From Burkholderiaceae bacterium (GTDB taxonomy: Bacteria; Pseudomonadota; Gammaproteobacteria; Burkholderiales; Burkholderiaceae_C), in assembly GCA_019234815.1 (NCBI GenBank), contig JAFALA010000047.1:35738-99737 (forward strand): a DNA stretch of 64,000 nt, written 5' to 3'. Both the position numbers and the translations under genes were made by a program. Below are positions 48,791-58,652 of this stretch, piece by piece. Within the stretch, counting starts at the first letter, position 1. Each line of letters begins with the position of its first letter. Below the pieces are notes generated by a model. That model was not told where the DNA came from. It worked only from the letters and a program-made list of their open reading frames with translations, and searched no databases.

Positions 48791-49654
48791 ATGCTCAAGA
48801 CCCGCATCGTGACGGCCTTGATCCTGCTGGCCTTTCTGCTGCCGGCCATGTTTGCCGCCAGCCCCGTGCCGTTTGCGGTGCTGACCCTGGTGCTGATCGG
48901 TGCCGCCGGCTGGGAGTGGTCGCGCCTGAACGGCGCGCCGGGCGTGCGGGCCGTGATCTTCGGGGTGGCCCTGGCCGGTTTGTGTACCTTCACCCTGATC
49001 AGCCTGGGTCTGCAGTCGGCGCCGCCGCCCGCCTTGTGGTGGCTGGTGGGCCTGATCTGGGTGCTGGGGGGCTGCCAGGCTTTGCGCGCGGGGCCGGCAG
49101 GCTGGCCGCGCCTTGCGCCGGGCTTGCGCCTGCTGCTGGGGGCGCTGGCCCTGTGGGCCGCCTGGCTGGCCCTGGCCGAGGCCAAGGCGCGCGGCGTCAA
49201 TTTCATGTTGTCGGTTTTCTGCCTGGTTTGGATGGCCGACGTGGCGGCGTATTTTGGCGGCCGTGCCTTTGGCCGCCGCAAGCTGGCGCCCGCCATCAGT
49301 CCGGGCAAGAGCTGGGAAGGTGTCTGGAGCGGCATGGCCGGCGTGCTGGCGCTCGGCCTGGCATGGGCTTATGTGATCGACGTGCGGCTGGCCGTCGATT
49401 CGCCTAGCGTCTATTCGCTCTTGTTGATCAACCCCCATGCCGACATGGCGCTGGGCCTGCTGCGCGGTGTGCCTGCGCTGGTGTTTTTGAGCAGCATGAG
49501 CGTGGTAGGCGACCTTTTTGAATCGCTGATCAAGCGCGCCGTCGGCGCCAAGGACAGCAGCCAGTTGCTGCCCGGACATGGCGGCGTGCTCGATCGTGTC
49601 GATGCGCTGCTGCCGGTGTTCCCCTTGGCCATGGCGTTGACTTCTCTGACCTGA
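48791..49654 (+). CDS. cdsA: Phosphatidate cytidylyltransferase
   Basis: Integral membrane enzyme that makes CDP-diacylglycerol from CTP and phosphatidate for phospholipid synthesis. The 287-residue protein has several transmembrane helices. It has the conserved SPGKSWEGVWSG and the signature KRAVGAKDSSQLLPGHGGVLDRVD near the C-terminus. The ATG directly follows the uppS stop, and its own stop shares a base with the dxr ATG. Confidence 0.96.
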   Translation: MLKTRIVTALILLAFLLPAMFAASPVPFAVLTLVLIGAAGWEWSRLNGAPGVRAVIFGVALAGLCTFTLISLGLQSAPPPALWWLVGLIWVLGGCQALRAGPAGWPRLAPGLRLLLGALALWAAWLALAEAKARGVNFMLSVFCLVWMADVAAYFGGRAFGRRKLAPAISPGKSWEGVWSGMAGVLALGLAWAYVIDVRLAVDSPSVYSLLLINPHADMALGLLRGVPALVFLSSMSVVGDLFESLIKRAVGAKDSSQLLPGHGGVLDRVDALLPVFPLAMALTSLT

Positions 49655-50856
49655 TGGATAAAGCGGTGCAACGTCGACAAACTGTTTGTGTTCTGGGCTC
49701 CACGGGCTCGATCGGCGGCAACACGCTCGATGTGTTGGCGCGCCATCCCGAGCGTTATGAAGTGTTTGCGCTGAGCGCGATGAACCGGGTGGACGAATTG
49801 CTGGCGCAATGCCTGCAGTTCAAGCCGCGCTTCGCGGTCATGCCGGGCGCGCAAGCTGCGGCCGAATTGCGCCGGCGCCTGCGCGAGGCCGGCGAACGCG
49901 TGGAGGTGCTGGAGGGCGAGGCCGCCTTGGCCGAGGTGGCTGCGCACCCGGATGTCGATGTCGTGATGGCGGCCATCGTCGGTGCCGCGGGTCTGGCACC
50001 GTGCCTGGCCGCGGCACGCGCCGGCAAGCGCCTGTTGCTGGCCAACAAGGAAGCCATTGTCGTCGGCGGCGCATTGTTCATGCAGGCAGTGGAAGAGGGC
50101 GGGGCGACCTTGCTGCCGATCGATTCCGAGCATTCGGCCATCTTCCAATGTCTGCCTGAAGATCGCAGCACCTGGGCGGCGCGCGTCGACCACATCATCC
50201 TGACCGCTTCGGGCGGACCGTTCCGGCAGCGCGATCCTCAGACCTTGCATGCCGTAACCCCGGACCAGGCCTGCGCCCATCCCAATTGGGTCATGGGCCG
50301 CAAGATCTCGGTCGACTCGGCGACGATGATGAACAAGGCGCTGGAGGTGATCGAAGCGCGTTGGCTGTTCGGCCTCATGCCCGAGCAGATCAAGGTGCTG
50401 ATCCATCCACAAAGCATTGTCCATTCGATGGTGGTGTGCACCGACCGTTCGGTGCTGGCCCAACTGGGCACGCCAGACATGCGGGTGCCCATCGCCTACG
50501 GCCTGTCTTTCCCCGAGCGCATCACGTCGGGTGCGAGCATGCTCGATTTGCTGAAGGTACCGAGTCTGAGTTTCGAGGAACCCGACGAGCGGCGTTTCCC
50601 CGGCTTGTTCCTGTCCTGGCAGGCTTTGCGTGGTCGTGAAGGAGCGACGGCGGTCCTGAATGCAGCCAACGAAGAGGCCGTTGCGGCCTTCCTGGGTTCG
50701 GGCCTGCGCTTCGACCAGATCTGCCAGGTCAACCGCGAATGCCTGGACCAGGTGCAGCCCGAAGCCGGCGACACGGCCTCTACGGAGGCTTTGCTGGCGC
50801 TTGATGCGCGCGCGCGCCGCCATGCTCGGCAGCTGATCGCGAGGTTGCGCGCATGA
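49654..50856 (+). CDS. dxr: 1-deoxy-D-xylulose 5-phosphate reductoisomerase
   Basis: First committed step of the MEP pathway (DXP to MEP, NADPH-dependent). The 400-residue protein has the NADPH motif VLGSTGSIGGNTLDV near residue 12, ALANKE-like LLANKEAIVVGG, the metal-binding PIDSEHSAIFQ and TASGGPFR, and KISVDSATMMNKALEVIEA. It works upstream of ispG (25583) and supplies the UppS pathway encoded two genes before it. Coupled to both neighbours by overlapping start and stop codons. Confidence 0.98.
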   Translation: MDKAVQRRQTVCVLGSTGSIGGNTLDVLARHPERYEVFALSAMNRVDELLAQCLQFKPRFAVMPGAQAAAELRRRLREAGERVEVLEGEAALAEVAAHPDVDVVMAAIVGAAGLAPCLAAARAGKRLLLANKEAIVVGGALFMQAVEEGGATLLPIDSEHSAIFQCLPEDRSTWAARVDHIILTASGGPFRQRDPQTLHAVTPDQACAHPNWVMGRKISVDSATMMNKALEVIEARWLFGLMPEQIKVLIHPQSIVHSMVVCTDRSVLAQLGTPDMRVPIAYGLSFPERITSGASMLDLLKVPSLSFEEPDERRFPGLFLSWQALRGREGATAVLNAANEEAVAAFLGSGLRFDQICQVNRECLDQVQPEAGDTASTEALLALDARARRHARQLIARLRA

Positions 50857-52223
50857 TCAGCTCGGTGCTGGCCTTCGTGCTCACGCTGGCGGTGCTGGTG
50901 GTGGTGCACGAATATGGACACTATCGCGTTGCCGTGGCCTGTGGCGTCAAGGTGCTGCGCTTTTCGGTGGGGTTCGGCCGCGTGCTGTGGCGGCATCAAC
51001 GCACGCCGGATTCGACCGAGTTTGTGCTCTCGGCCTGGCCCTTGGGCGGCTATGTGCGCATGCTCGACGAACGTGAAGGGCCGGTCGATCCGGCCGAGCA
51101 GCACAGGGCCTTCAATCGGCGTCCGCTGCTGCAGCGCGCGGCCGTCGTGGCGGCAGGCCCCTTGGCCAATTTCCTGCTGGCCATGCTCTTGTTCGCGGCG
51201 GCAAGCTGGATCGGCCAGGACGAACCCAAGGCCCTGCTGGGTGCGCCCAGGGCGGGCAGCATCGCCGAAGCCGCTGGCATGCGCGCCGGCGACTGGGTGC
51301 AGGCTTGGTCCTGGGATGGCAATGCCTGGAACGATGTCGCTTCACTGCCGGAGCTGCGCGAGCAACTTGCCGAGGCCATGGCCACACAAAGAGTGCTGCA
51401 TCTGCTGGTCAGCGATGCCGAAGGCCGCGGCCGGCATCCGGTCCGTCTCGATACCGAACGGCTGGGCTCGCCGGACCTGGACGCTCAGACCTGGGTACGC
51501 CTGGGGCTGGGTGCGGCTTTCAGCGAGCCCGTGTTGGGTCGGGTGATGCCTGAGGGGCCCGGCGCCCAGGCTGGCTTGCAATCGGGCGATCACGTGCTGG
51601 CTGTCGACGGCGAGCCGGTCAGCGATGCCGGGGCGCTGCGGGACCGCATACGCGCTGCGCTGGACCATGGCGTGGGCCGCAGCATGAGCTGGCGGGTTCT
51701 GCGTAAGGGGCAAGAGCGGACGCTGGATGTGCGGCCGCGCGCGGCCGAGGACGCCGGGCAGGCGGTAGGTCGTATCGACGTCATGATTGGCGGGCAGCCG
51801 CAGATGGTGAGCGTCAGCCATGGGCTGACGGTCTCGCTGCAAATGGGTGTGGAGCGCACCTGGAGCAACGCGACTTTGACCTTGCAGGTGTTCGGCCGCA
51901 TGCTGGTGGGCCAGGCCTCGCTGAAGAATCTCAGTGGCCCGATCACCATCGCTGACTACGCCGGGCAGTCCGCGCGCACAGGCATTGCGCCCTTTTTGAA
52001 CTTTCTGGCCTACGTCAGCGTGAGCCTCGGCGTGCTCAACCTGCTGCCGCTGCCGATGTTGGATGGCGGACACCTGATATATTATCTTTTCGAGGGTCTG
52101 AGTGGCCGTCCTGTTTCGGACTGGTGGCTCAAGCAGCTTCAGCGCGCTGGCGCCATGCTGATGCTGCTGCTGATGGCTCTGGCCCTTTCCAATGATCTGA
52201 CCCGCTTGCTGGGTCCGCACTGA
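50853..52223 (+). CDS. rseP: Site-2 membrane protease RseP
   Basis: Zinc intramembrane protease that cleaves RseA-type anti-sigma factors in the envelope-stress response. The 456-residue protein has HEYGH (19-23) in the first transmembrane helix. Two PDZ domains follow (about 105-195 and 215-290, with VMPEGPGAQAGLQSGDHVLAVDGEPV). The C-terminal NLLPLPMLDGGHLIYYL supplies the Asp zinc ligand. It overlaps dxr by four bases and lies directly before bamA, the usual arrangement that ties barrel assembly to stress signalling. Confidence 0.96.
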   Translation: MISSVLAFVLTLAVLVVVHEYGHYRVAVACGVKVLRFSVGFGRVLWRHQRTPDSTEFVLSAWPLGGYVRMLDEREGPVDPAEQHRAFNRRPLLQRAAVVAAGPLANFLLAMLLFAAASWIGQDEPKALLGAPRAGSIAEAAGMRAGDWVQAWSWDGNAWNDVASLPELREQLAEAMATQRVLHLLVSDAEGRGRHPVRLDTERLGSPDLDAQTWVRLGLGAAFSEPVLGRVMPEGPGAQAGLQSGDHVLAVDGEPVSDAGALRDRIRAALDHGVGRSMSWRVLRKGQERTLDVRPRAAEDAGQAVGRIDVMIGGQPQMVSVSHGLTVSLQMGVERTWSNATLTLQVFGRMLVGQASLKNLSGPITIADYAGQSARTGIAPFLNFLAYVSVSLGVLNLLPLPMLDGGHLIYYLFEGLSGRPVSDWWLKQLQRAGAMLMLLLMALALSNDLTRLLGPH

Positions 52224-52233
52224 ATCCTTCTGC

Positions 52234-54549
52234 ATGTCATCTTTTTTGTCTCAGCGTCCACGTATGCGCCAGTCCTTCAAGTTCTTGGCGCTGGTCGCCG
52301 CCTTGCAATCGGGTGCCGCCTGGGCGGTCGACCCCTTCGTGCTCAAGGACATTCGTGTCGAGGGCCTGCAGCGGACCGACCCCGGTACCGTGTTCGCAAG
52401 CCTGCCTTTCCGCATCGGTGACACCTTCAACGACGACAAGGGCGCAGCGGCCATCCGCGCCCTGTTCGCCACCGGCATCTTCAAGGACGTGCGGCTGAAC
52501 ATCGACGGTACGACGCTGGTCGTGGTGATCGAGGAGCGGCCCATCATCGCGAACGTGAGCTTCGTGGGCCTGAAGGAGTTCGACACCGAGGCGCTTTCCA
52601 AGTCGCTGAAGGACGTCGGCATCGGCGAAGGCAAACCTTTCGACAAGGCCCTGGCCGATCGCGCCGAGCAGGAGCTCAAGCGTCAATACCTGACCCGCAG
52701 CCTGTATGGCGCCGAAGTCACGACCACCATCACGCCGCTGGAGCGCAATCGCGTCAACGTGAGCTTCACCGTGACCGAAGGCGAGCCGGCCAAGATCAAG
52801 GACATCCGCATCCTGGGCAGCAAGGTGTTTTCGGAAGGCACGCTGCTGAGCCAGTTGGAGGAAACCACCAGCGGCTGGCTGACCTGGTACACCAAGACCG
52901 ACCGCTATTCCCGCACCAAGCTCAACGCTGACCTGGAAACGCTGCGCTCGTACTACCTGAACCGCGGCTATCTCGAATTCAGCATCGAGAGCACCCAGGT
53001 GACGATCTCGCCCGACAAGCAGAGCATCAGCCTGGCGATCACCGTGCATGAGGGGCAGCCCTATACCGTGACCGCCGTCAAGCTGGAGGGCGACTACCTG
53101 GGGCGCGAGGAGGAGTTCAAGCGCCTGATCGGGGTCAAGCCTGGCGAGGCGTATCAAGCTGAAACCGTGTCGCAGACCACGCGCGCCTTCAGCGATTTCT
53201 TTGGCGCGTTCGGCTACGCGTTTGCGCGTGTCGACAGCCGGCCCGAGATCGACCGCGCCACCGGCCAGGTGGTGGTGGTGTTCAATGCCGATCCGCAGCG
53301 CCGCGTCTATGTCCGCCGCGTGCTGGTGTCGGGCAACACGCGCACCCGCGACGAGGTCATCCGCCGCGAGTTCCGCCAGTTCGAGTCGGCTTGGTACGAC
53401 GGCCAGCGCATCAAGGCCTCGCGCGATCGCGTCGAGCGCCTCGGCTATTTCAAGGACGTCACCATCGACACGGCCGAAGTGCCGGGCTCGCCCGACCAGG
53501 TTGACGTGACGCTGACCGTGACCGAGCGTCCCACCGGCAACATCATGGTGGGCGCGGGCTATTCGAGCCAGCAGGGTATCTCCTTCTCGGGCTCGATCCG
53601 CCAGGACAATGTGTTCGGCTCGGGCAATTACCTGGGCCTGGAACTCAACACCGCGGCCACCGGCCGGGCCATCTCCGTCTCCACGGTGGACCCTTACTTC
53701 ACGGTGGACGGCGTGTCGCGCGCCCTGGACGTCTTTTTCCGCACCAACCGCCCGTACAACAGCCTGGGCAATGTCTACGAATTCTCGACCTATGGCGGCG
53801 CGATTCGGTTTGGCGTGCCGTTCTCCGAACTGGACACGGTGTTCTTCGGCGCGGGCGCTGAAATCACCCACATCAGCAACACCCAGGGCGTGCCGAACAG
53901 CTACTTCCTGTACGAAAAGGAATTCGGCTCGTCCAGCCTGTCGGTGCCGCTGACGGTGGGTTGGCAGCGCGACGGACGCGACAGCGTGGTGTCGCCGACG
54001 CGCGGCCTGTATCGTCGCTTCAATCTTGAAGTCAGCCCGGCCGGCGATGCCCAATACGCCAAGATGAACGGGCAGGTGCAGCAGTACTTCCCGCTGACCA
54101 GCAAGTTCACCTTGATGCTCAACGCCGAGGCGGCCTACGGCACTGGACTGGACGGCAAGCCCTATCCGATCTTCAAGAACTTCTATGCCGGCGGCCTGGG
54201 CTCCGTGCGCGTGTTCACGGCGGGTTCGCTGGGTCCGGTCGACGTCACCGGCTCCTACATGGGCGGCAACTTCAAGGCCAATGCCAATGCCGAGCTGTAC
54301 CTGCCGGTGCCAGGCTCCGGCAACGACAAGAGCTTCCGCATCTTCGGCTTCTTCGATGCCGGCAACGTGTGGAACACCACCTCGTCGCTGGATCCGGTCA
54401 CCTGGGGCAGCGTCCGGATGTCGGCAGGTGTGGGTTTGAGCTGGCTGTCTCCCATGGGGCCGCTTAAATTGAGCTACGGCAATTCGGTTCGGCAAGCGCC
54501 TACGGATAGAATCGAGAAATTCCAATTCCAGATCGGGACTGCATTCTGA
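52234..54549 (+). CDS. bamA: Outer membrane assembly factor BamA
   Basis: Omp85 core of the BAM complex. The 771-residue protein has a signal peptide ending AAWA (about residue 31). Five POTRA domains follow (about 32-430, starting FVLKDIRVEGLQRTDPGTVF), then a 16-stranded barrel. The conserved VRGF-type loop motif is represented in the region GGLGSVRVFTAGSLGPVD. The protein ends in a terminal aromatic residue (IGTAF), the BAM targeting signal. ATGs at 52234 and 52264 are both possible; the second gives a cleaner signal. It shares one base with the skp start. Confidence 0.97.
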   Translation: MSSFLSQRPRMRQSFKFLALVAALQSGAAWAVDPFVLKDIRVEGLQRTDPGTVFASLPFRIGDTFNDDKGAAAIRALFATGIFKDVRLNIDGTTLVVVIEERPIIANVSFVGLKEFDTEALSKSLKDVGIGEGKPFDKALADRAEQELKRQYLTRSLYGAEVTTTITPLERNRVNVSFTVTEGEPAKIKDIRILGSKVFSEGTLLSQLEETTSGWLTWYTKTDRYSRTKLNADLETLRSYYLNRGYLEFSIESTQVTISPDKQSISLAITVHEGQPYTVTAVKLEGDYLGREEEFKRLIGVKPGEAYQAETVSQTTRAFSDFFGAFGYAFARVDSRPEIDRATGQVVVVFNADPQRRVYVRRVLVSGNTRTRDEVIRREFRQFESAWYDGQRIKASRDRVERLGYFKDVTIDTAEVPGSPDQVDVTLTVTERPTGNIMVGAGYSSQQGISFSGSIRQDNVFGSGNYLGLELNTAATGRAISVSTVDPYFTVDGVSRALDVFFRTNRPYNSLGNVYEFSTYGGAIRFGVPFSELDTVFFGAGAEITHISNTQGVPNSYFLYEKEFGSSSLSVPLTVGWQRDGRDSVVSPTRGLYRRFNLEVSPAGDAQYAKMNGQVQQYFPLTSKFTLMLNAEAAYGTGLDGKPYPIFKNFYAGGLGSVRVFTAGSLGPVDVTGSYMGGNFKANANAELYLPVPGSGNDKSFRIFGFFDAGNVWNTTSSLDPVTWGSVRMSAGVGLSWLSPMGPLKLSYGNSVRQAPTDRIEKFQFQIGTAF

Positions 54550-55061
54550 TGAAGAGCAAGCTGTTGAATTCGTTGACCCTGGCCGCAGTGCTGGCAATGC
54601 CTAGCTTGGCCGCGCATGCTGACGACGCCATCAAGATCGGCTATGTCAACAGTGAGCGGGTGCTCAGGGAAACCAATCTTGCCAAGGCTGCCCAGCTCAA
54701 ACTGGAAGCCGAGTTCGGCAAGCGCGACAAGGAGCTGAAGGACACCGAGCAGAAGCTGCGCGCCGCCGCCGAGAAACTGGAAAAGGATGCGCCCATGCTG
54801 CCGGAAGCCGAACGTGGCCGCCGCCAGCGCGATCTGGTCGAGCAAGACCGTGACCTGCAGCGCAAGCGCCGCGAATTCCAGGAAGATCTGCAGCAGCGCA
54901 AGGGCGAAGAAACCCAGCAACTGGTGGAGCGTGCCAACCGCGTCATCAAGCAGATTTTCGAAACTGACAAGTACGACCTGATCGTGCAGGACGCCTTGCA
55001 CGCCAGTGCCCGCGTGGACATCACCAAGAAGGTGATCGACGCGCTCAACGCGCAGAAGTGA
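54549..55061 (+). CDS. skp: Periplasmic chaperone Skp (OmpH)
   Basis: Trimeric periplasmic chaperone that holds unfolded outer-membrane proteins on their way to BamA. The 170-residue protein has a signal peptide (MKSKLLNSLTLAAVLAMPSL, cleavage after AHA near residue 24), then IKIGYVNSERVLRETNLAKA. A long charged helical arm follows (about 45-125, with DLVEQDRDLQRKRREFQED). It ends with YDLIVQDALHASARVDITKKVIDAL. Coupled to bamA by an overlapping stop and start. Confidence 0.95.
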   Translation: MKSKLLNSLTLAAVLAMPSLAAHADDAIKIGYVNSERVLRETNLAKAAQLKLEAEFGKRDKELKDTEQKLRAAAEKLEKDAPMLPEAERGRRQRDLVEQDRDLQRKRREFQEDLQQRKGEETQQLVERANRVIKQIFETDKYDLIVQDALHASARVDITKKVIDALNAQK

Positions 55062-55064
55062 TCG

Positions 55065-56108
55065 GTGAGTTCCGTCTCTTTGGCTGAACTGATCGCCGCC
55101 TTGGGCGGCGATCTTGTTGGTGCGTCCGATCTGAGTATTTCCCGCATCGCGAGCCTCGCCGAAGCCGATGCGCAGACGATCGCCTTCCTCGCCAATCCGC
55201 GCTACCAGGCGCAATTGGCATCGACGCAGGCGGCTTGCGTGATCGTGGCCCCTGCGATGGCCGAAGCGGCAGCGGCGCGCGCGTCAGGCGCCGCCTGCAT
55301 CGTCACCCCGGATCCCTATCTTTACTTTGCGCGGTTGACGCAGTGGTGGACCAAGCGGTTCCGCCCCAGCGCGCCAGCGCGCATCCACCCCAGCGCCGTG
55401 ATCGACCCTGCTGCGGTGCTCGGGCCCGAGGTCGATATCGGTCCGCTGGCGGTGATCGAAGCCGGCGCTCGCATTGAAGCGGGTGCCCGGATCGGGCCGC
55501 ATTGCGTGGTCGAACGCCAGGCGGTGATCGGCGCGGGTACGCGCCTGGCCCCGCACGTCACCATCGGCCACGATTGCAGCATTGGCGCGCGCTGCCTGAT
55601 CCACAGTGGCACGGTGATCGGGGCCGATGGCTTCGGCTTTGCGCCCACGCAGGGGCGCTTCGAGAAGATCGAGCAGCTCGGTGCCGTCCGCATTGGTGAT
55701 GACGTCGAAATCGGCGCCAACACCTGCATAGACCGTGGCGCCCTGGGCGACACCGTCATTGAAGAGGGCGTGAAGATCGATAATCTGGTCCAGATCGCGC
55801 ATAACGTCCATGTCGGTGCGCATTCGGCCCTGGCTGGGTGCAGCGGCGTGGCGGGCAGCAGCAAGATCGGCAAGCATTGCACGCTGGCGGGCGCGGCCAA
55901 TCTGGTCGGCCACATTGAGATTTGCGACCACGTGCACGTGATGGGCGCGACCGTGATCACCCGCTCCATCACCAAGCCGGGCATCTACAGCGGCATGTAC
56001 CCGTTCGACGAGCATGCCGTGTGGGAAAAGAACGCGGCCAGCCTGAGGCAGCTGAACGTCCTGCGGACCCGCATCCGCGCGCTTGAAAAACAAAACTCTG
56101 AAAAATAA
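55065..56108 (+). CDS. lpxD: UDP-3-O-acylglucosamine N-acyltransferase LpxD
   Basis: Third step of lipid A synthesis, adding the N-linked hydroxyacyl chain. The 347-residue protein has an N-terminal uridine-binding domain ([22 protein letters not shown]). A left-handed beta-helix of hexapeptide repeats follows (from [24 protein letters not shown]). The catalytic His lies in [19 protein letters not shown], and the C-terminal helix ends ALEKQNSEK. Start is a GTG at 55065, four bases after the skp stop. Confidence 0.96.
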   Translation: MSSVSLAELIAALGGDLVGASDLSISRIASLAEADAQTIAFLANPRYQAQLASTQAACVIVAPAMAEAAAARASGAACIVTPDPYLYFARLTQWWTKRFRPSAPARIHPSAVIDPAAVLGPEVDIGPLAVIEAGARIEAGARIGPHCVVERQAVIGAGTRLAPHVTIGHDCSIGARCLIHSGTVIGADGFGFAPTQGRFEKIEQLGAVRIGDDVEIGANTCIDRGALGDTVIEEGVKIDNLVQIAHNVHVGAHSALAGCSGVAGSSKIGKHCTLAGAANLVGHIEICDHVHVMGATVITRSITKPGIYSGMYPFDEHAVWEKNAASLRQLNVLRTRIRALEKQNSEK

Positions 56109-56136
56109 GCTGAGAAGCCAGCTGGAAAAACGAATC

Positions 56137-56583
56137 ATGAACACGATGGACATCCACCAGATCCTGAAGACCCTGCCGCACCGCTATCCGTTTCTGCTGG
56201 TGGACCGGGTGCTGGAGCTGGAAAAGGGCAAGCGCATCCGGGCGCTCAAGAACGTCGCCATCAACGAGCCGCATTTCACCGGGCATTTCCCGCATCGTCC
56301 GGTGATGCCGGGCGTGCTGATCCTGGAGACGATGGCGCAGGCTGCCAGCATCCTTGCCCTGATCTCCGGGGACACGCAACTGGACGATCAGACCATTTGT
56401 TATTTTGCCGGCATCGACGGCGCGCGCTTCAAGCGCCCGGTCGAGCCGGGTGATCAGTTGGTGATGGAGATCACGCTGGACCGTGCAAAGGCCAGCATCT
56501 ACAAGTTCACCGCCAAGGCCTATGTCGGCGAGGAATTGGCCTGCGAAGCCGAGTTGATGTGCACGATGCGCAGGATTGAGTGA
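56137..56583 (+). CDS. fabZ: 3-hydroxyacyl-ACP dehydratase FabZ
   Basis: Hot-dog-fold dehydratase of fatty-acid elongation; it competes with LpxA for 3-hydroxyacyl-ACP. The 148-residue protein has the [15 protein letters not shown] segment [15 protein letters not shown]. The catalytic His and Glu lie in [23 protein letters not shown], followed by [19 protein letters not shown]. The ATG at 56137 follows GGAAAAACGAATC. Its TGA is followed at once by repeat copy 3, which separates it from lpxA. Confidence 0.97.
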   Translation: MNTMDIHQILKTLPHRYPFLLVDRVLELEKGKRIRALKNVAINEPHFTGHFPHRPVMPGVLILETMAQAASILALISGDTQLDDQTICYFAGIDGARFKRPVEPGDQLVMEITLDRAKASIYKFTAKAYVGEELACEAELMCTMRRIE

Positions 56584-56584
56584 A

Positions 56585-56676
56585 CCACCCCCTAAGCTTC
56601 GCGCGCCCCTTCAAAGGGGCACGCCTGAAGGACCGGCGGAGCCGGATCCTCGGGCGTCGCTGGATGGGGGTGTTGG
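56585..56676. repeat. GC-rich intergenic repeat, copy 3 (fabZ|lpxA)
   Basis: It begins CCACCCCCTA one base after the fabZ TGA. Hairpin 2 is CCCCTT-CA-AAGGGG (about 56607-56618). The long stem runs from 56622 to 56631 and pairs with 56648-56656 (one bulge, one G-T), around the invariant core CCGGC-GGA-GCCGG (56633-56645). CACCCCC (56586-56592) pairs with GGGGGTG (56666-56672) to close the element. The first small hairpin is degenerate here. Confidence 0.87.
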
Positions 56677-56707
56677 CGTGTCGAGGGCGTCTCGGTTGAG
56701 AAACAAA

Positions 56708-57496
56708 ATGACAGCGATTCATTCGACGGCGATTGTTGATCCGAAGGCTGAGCTCGATTCGAGTGTCAGCGTAGGCCCTTACGCGGTGATCGGCCCGCAG
56801 GTGCGCATTGGTGCGGGGACGCGCATCGGTCCGCATTGCGTGATCGAAGGCAAGACCACCATCGGGCGCGACAACCGCTTCTATCAATTCAGCTCCATCG
56901 GCGCCATGCCGCAGGACATGAGCCACGGCGGCGAAGTCACCGAGCTGGTCATCGGCGACCGCAACACGGTGCGGGAGTTCTGCACCTTCAACACCGGCAC
57001 CTTCAAGGAAGAGGGCGTCACCCGCGTGGGCGACGACAACTGGATCATGGCCTACGTCCACCTGGCGCATGACGTGCAATTGGGCAGCCGCTGCGTGCTG
57101 GCCAACAACGCCACGCTGGCCGGGCATGTGCGCGTGGGCGACTGGGCCACCATCGGCGGGCTCTCCGGCGTGCACCAGTTCGTCAAGATTGGCGCCCACG
57201 CGATGATCGGCTTCCAGGGCCACGTGGCGCAGGACGTGCCCCCCTTCATGACTGTGGACGGCCATCCGCTGAGCGTGCGTGCGGTCAACACGACTGGCTT
57301 GAAGCGCCGCGACTTTTCCACCGAGCGGATCGGCCAGATCCGTCAGATGCACAAGCTGCTCTACCGCAGCGGCCTGTCGCTGGAGCAGGCGCAGACTGAA
57401 ATCGCTGCGCTGCGCGGCACGGTCGAGGGCGGCGACGCCGACATCGAGACGCTGCTCGAATTCCTCGCCGCCTCGACGCGCGGCATTGTGCGCTGA
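56708..57496 (+). CDS. lpxA: UDP-N-acetylglucosamine acyltransferase LpxA
   Basis: First step of lipid A synthesis. The 262-residue protein has exactly the E. coli length. It is a left-handed beta-helix of hexapeptide repeats ([26 protein letters not shown]). The catalytic His lies in [13 protein letters not shown], with [15 protein letters not shown] in the acyl-ACP-contacting part. The ATG at 56708 lies just after repeat copy 3; sequence further upstream in frame belongs to the repeat. Confidence 0.97.
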   Translation: MTAIHSTAIVDPKAELDSSVSVGPYAVIGPQVRIGAGTRIGPHCVIEGKTTIGRDNRFYQFSSIGAMPQDMSHGGEVTELVIGDRNTVREFCTFNTGTFKEEGVTRVGDDNWIMAYVHLAHDVQLGSRCVLANNATLAGHVRVGDWATIGGLSGVHQFVKIGAHAMIGFQGHVAQDVPPFMTVDGHPLSVRAVNTTGLKRRDFSTERIGQIRQMHKLLYRSGLSLEQAQTEIAALRGTVEGGDADIETLLEFLAASTRGIVR

Positions 57497-57509
57497 AGGC
57501 GGGCCAGCC

Positions 57510-58652
57510 ATGCGGACCATGCACATCGGCATGGTGGCCGGCGAAGCGTCGGGCGACCTGCTGTCCAGCCTGATGCTGGCGGGGCTGCGCGAGCGCTGGC
57601 CCCAATTGCTGGCCCAGGGGATAGGCGGGCCGCAGATGGCGGCGCAAGGCTTCGAAGCCTGGTGGCCCAGCCACAAGCTCTCCATTTTTGGCTATGTCGA
57701 CGCCTTGATGCACCTGCGCGAGCTGTTGTCGATTCGCAAGCAACTGGGCGACCGCTTGCTGGCCGAGCGGCCCGATGTCTTCATCGGGGTCGACGCCCCC
57801 GATTTCAATTTCGGACTTGAGCAGCGTTTGCGCACAGGCGGCGTCAAGACCGTGCATTTTGTCTGCCCGTCCATCTGGGCCTGGCGCGCCGAGCGAGTGG
57901 AGAAGATCCGTCGCGCCGCCGACCACGTGCTGTGCCTGTTTCCCTTCGAGCCCGAGCTCCTGCACAAGCAGGGCATCGCGGCCACCTATGTGGGCCATCC
58001 GCTGGCCGATGCCATTCCGCTGCAGCCGCCGCGGCAGGCGGCCCGCGCGGCGCTTGGAATCGATGAGCGGTCGCAGGTGGTCGCCTTGCTGCCGGGCAGC
58101 CGGCGCAGCGAGATCAAGTACATCGCCGAGCCCATGCTGCGCGCAGCCATGCTGATGCTGCAAGCCAAACCGGGCTTGCGCTTTGTGCTGCCCGTGGTGC
58201 CCGGCTTGCGGCCCATGGCAGAGGCGCTGAAGGCGCGCGCCGCGCCGGATCTGCCCTTGCAGCTGCTCGATGGCCGTTCGCACGAGGCCCTGGCCGCCTG
58301 CGACGTGACGCTGGTGGCCAGCGGCACGGCCACGCTGGAGGCTGCGCTTTTCAAGAGGCCGATGGTGATTGCCTACCGCATGCACGTTCTGAACTGGCTG
58401 CGCATGCGCAACAAGAGCTATCTGCCCTGGGTGGGCTTGCCCAATGTACTGGCCGGCGAACTTCTGGTGCCGGAATTGATCCAGGATGCCTGCACGGCGC
58501 AGGCCCTGGCCGAGCAAGGCCTGGCCTGGCTGGACGACCCCGAGCGCTATGCCCGCGTGCAGGCGCGCTTTGCAGAGCAGCACCTGCTCCTGCGCCGCAA
58601 TACCGCGCAATTGGCCGTCGAAGTCATCAAGAAGGTCGTCGATGCGGCCTGA
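57510..58652 (+). CDS. lpxB: Lipid-A-disaccharide synthase
   Basis: Glycosyltransferase joining UDP-diacylglucosamine to lipid X. The 380-residue protein begins [22 protein letters not shown]. It has [29 protein letters not shown], the [13 protein letters not shown] motif and [22 protein letters not shown]. The ATG at 57510 lies 13 bases after lpxA. The 3' end overlaps rnhB by 11 bases. Confidence 0.97.
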   Translation: MRTMHIGMVAGEASGDLLSSLMLAGLRERWPQLLAQGIGGPQMAAQGFEAWWPSHKLSIFGYVDALMHLRELLSIRKQLGDRLLAERPDVFIGVDAPDFNFGLEQRLRTGGVKTVHFVCPSIWAWRAERVEKIRRAADHVLCLFPFEPELLHKQGIAATYVGHPLADAIPLQPPRQAARAALGIDERSQVVALLPGSRRSEIKYIAEPMLRAAMLMLQAKPGLRFVLPVVPGLRPMAEALKARAAPDLPLQLLDGRSHEALAACDVTLVASGTATLEAALFKRPMVIAYRMHVLNWLRMRNKSYLPWVGLPNVLAGELLVPELIQDACTAQALAEQGLAWLDDPERYARVQARFAEQHLLLRRNTAQLAVEVIKKVVDAA

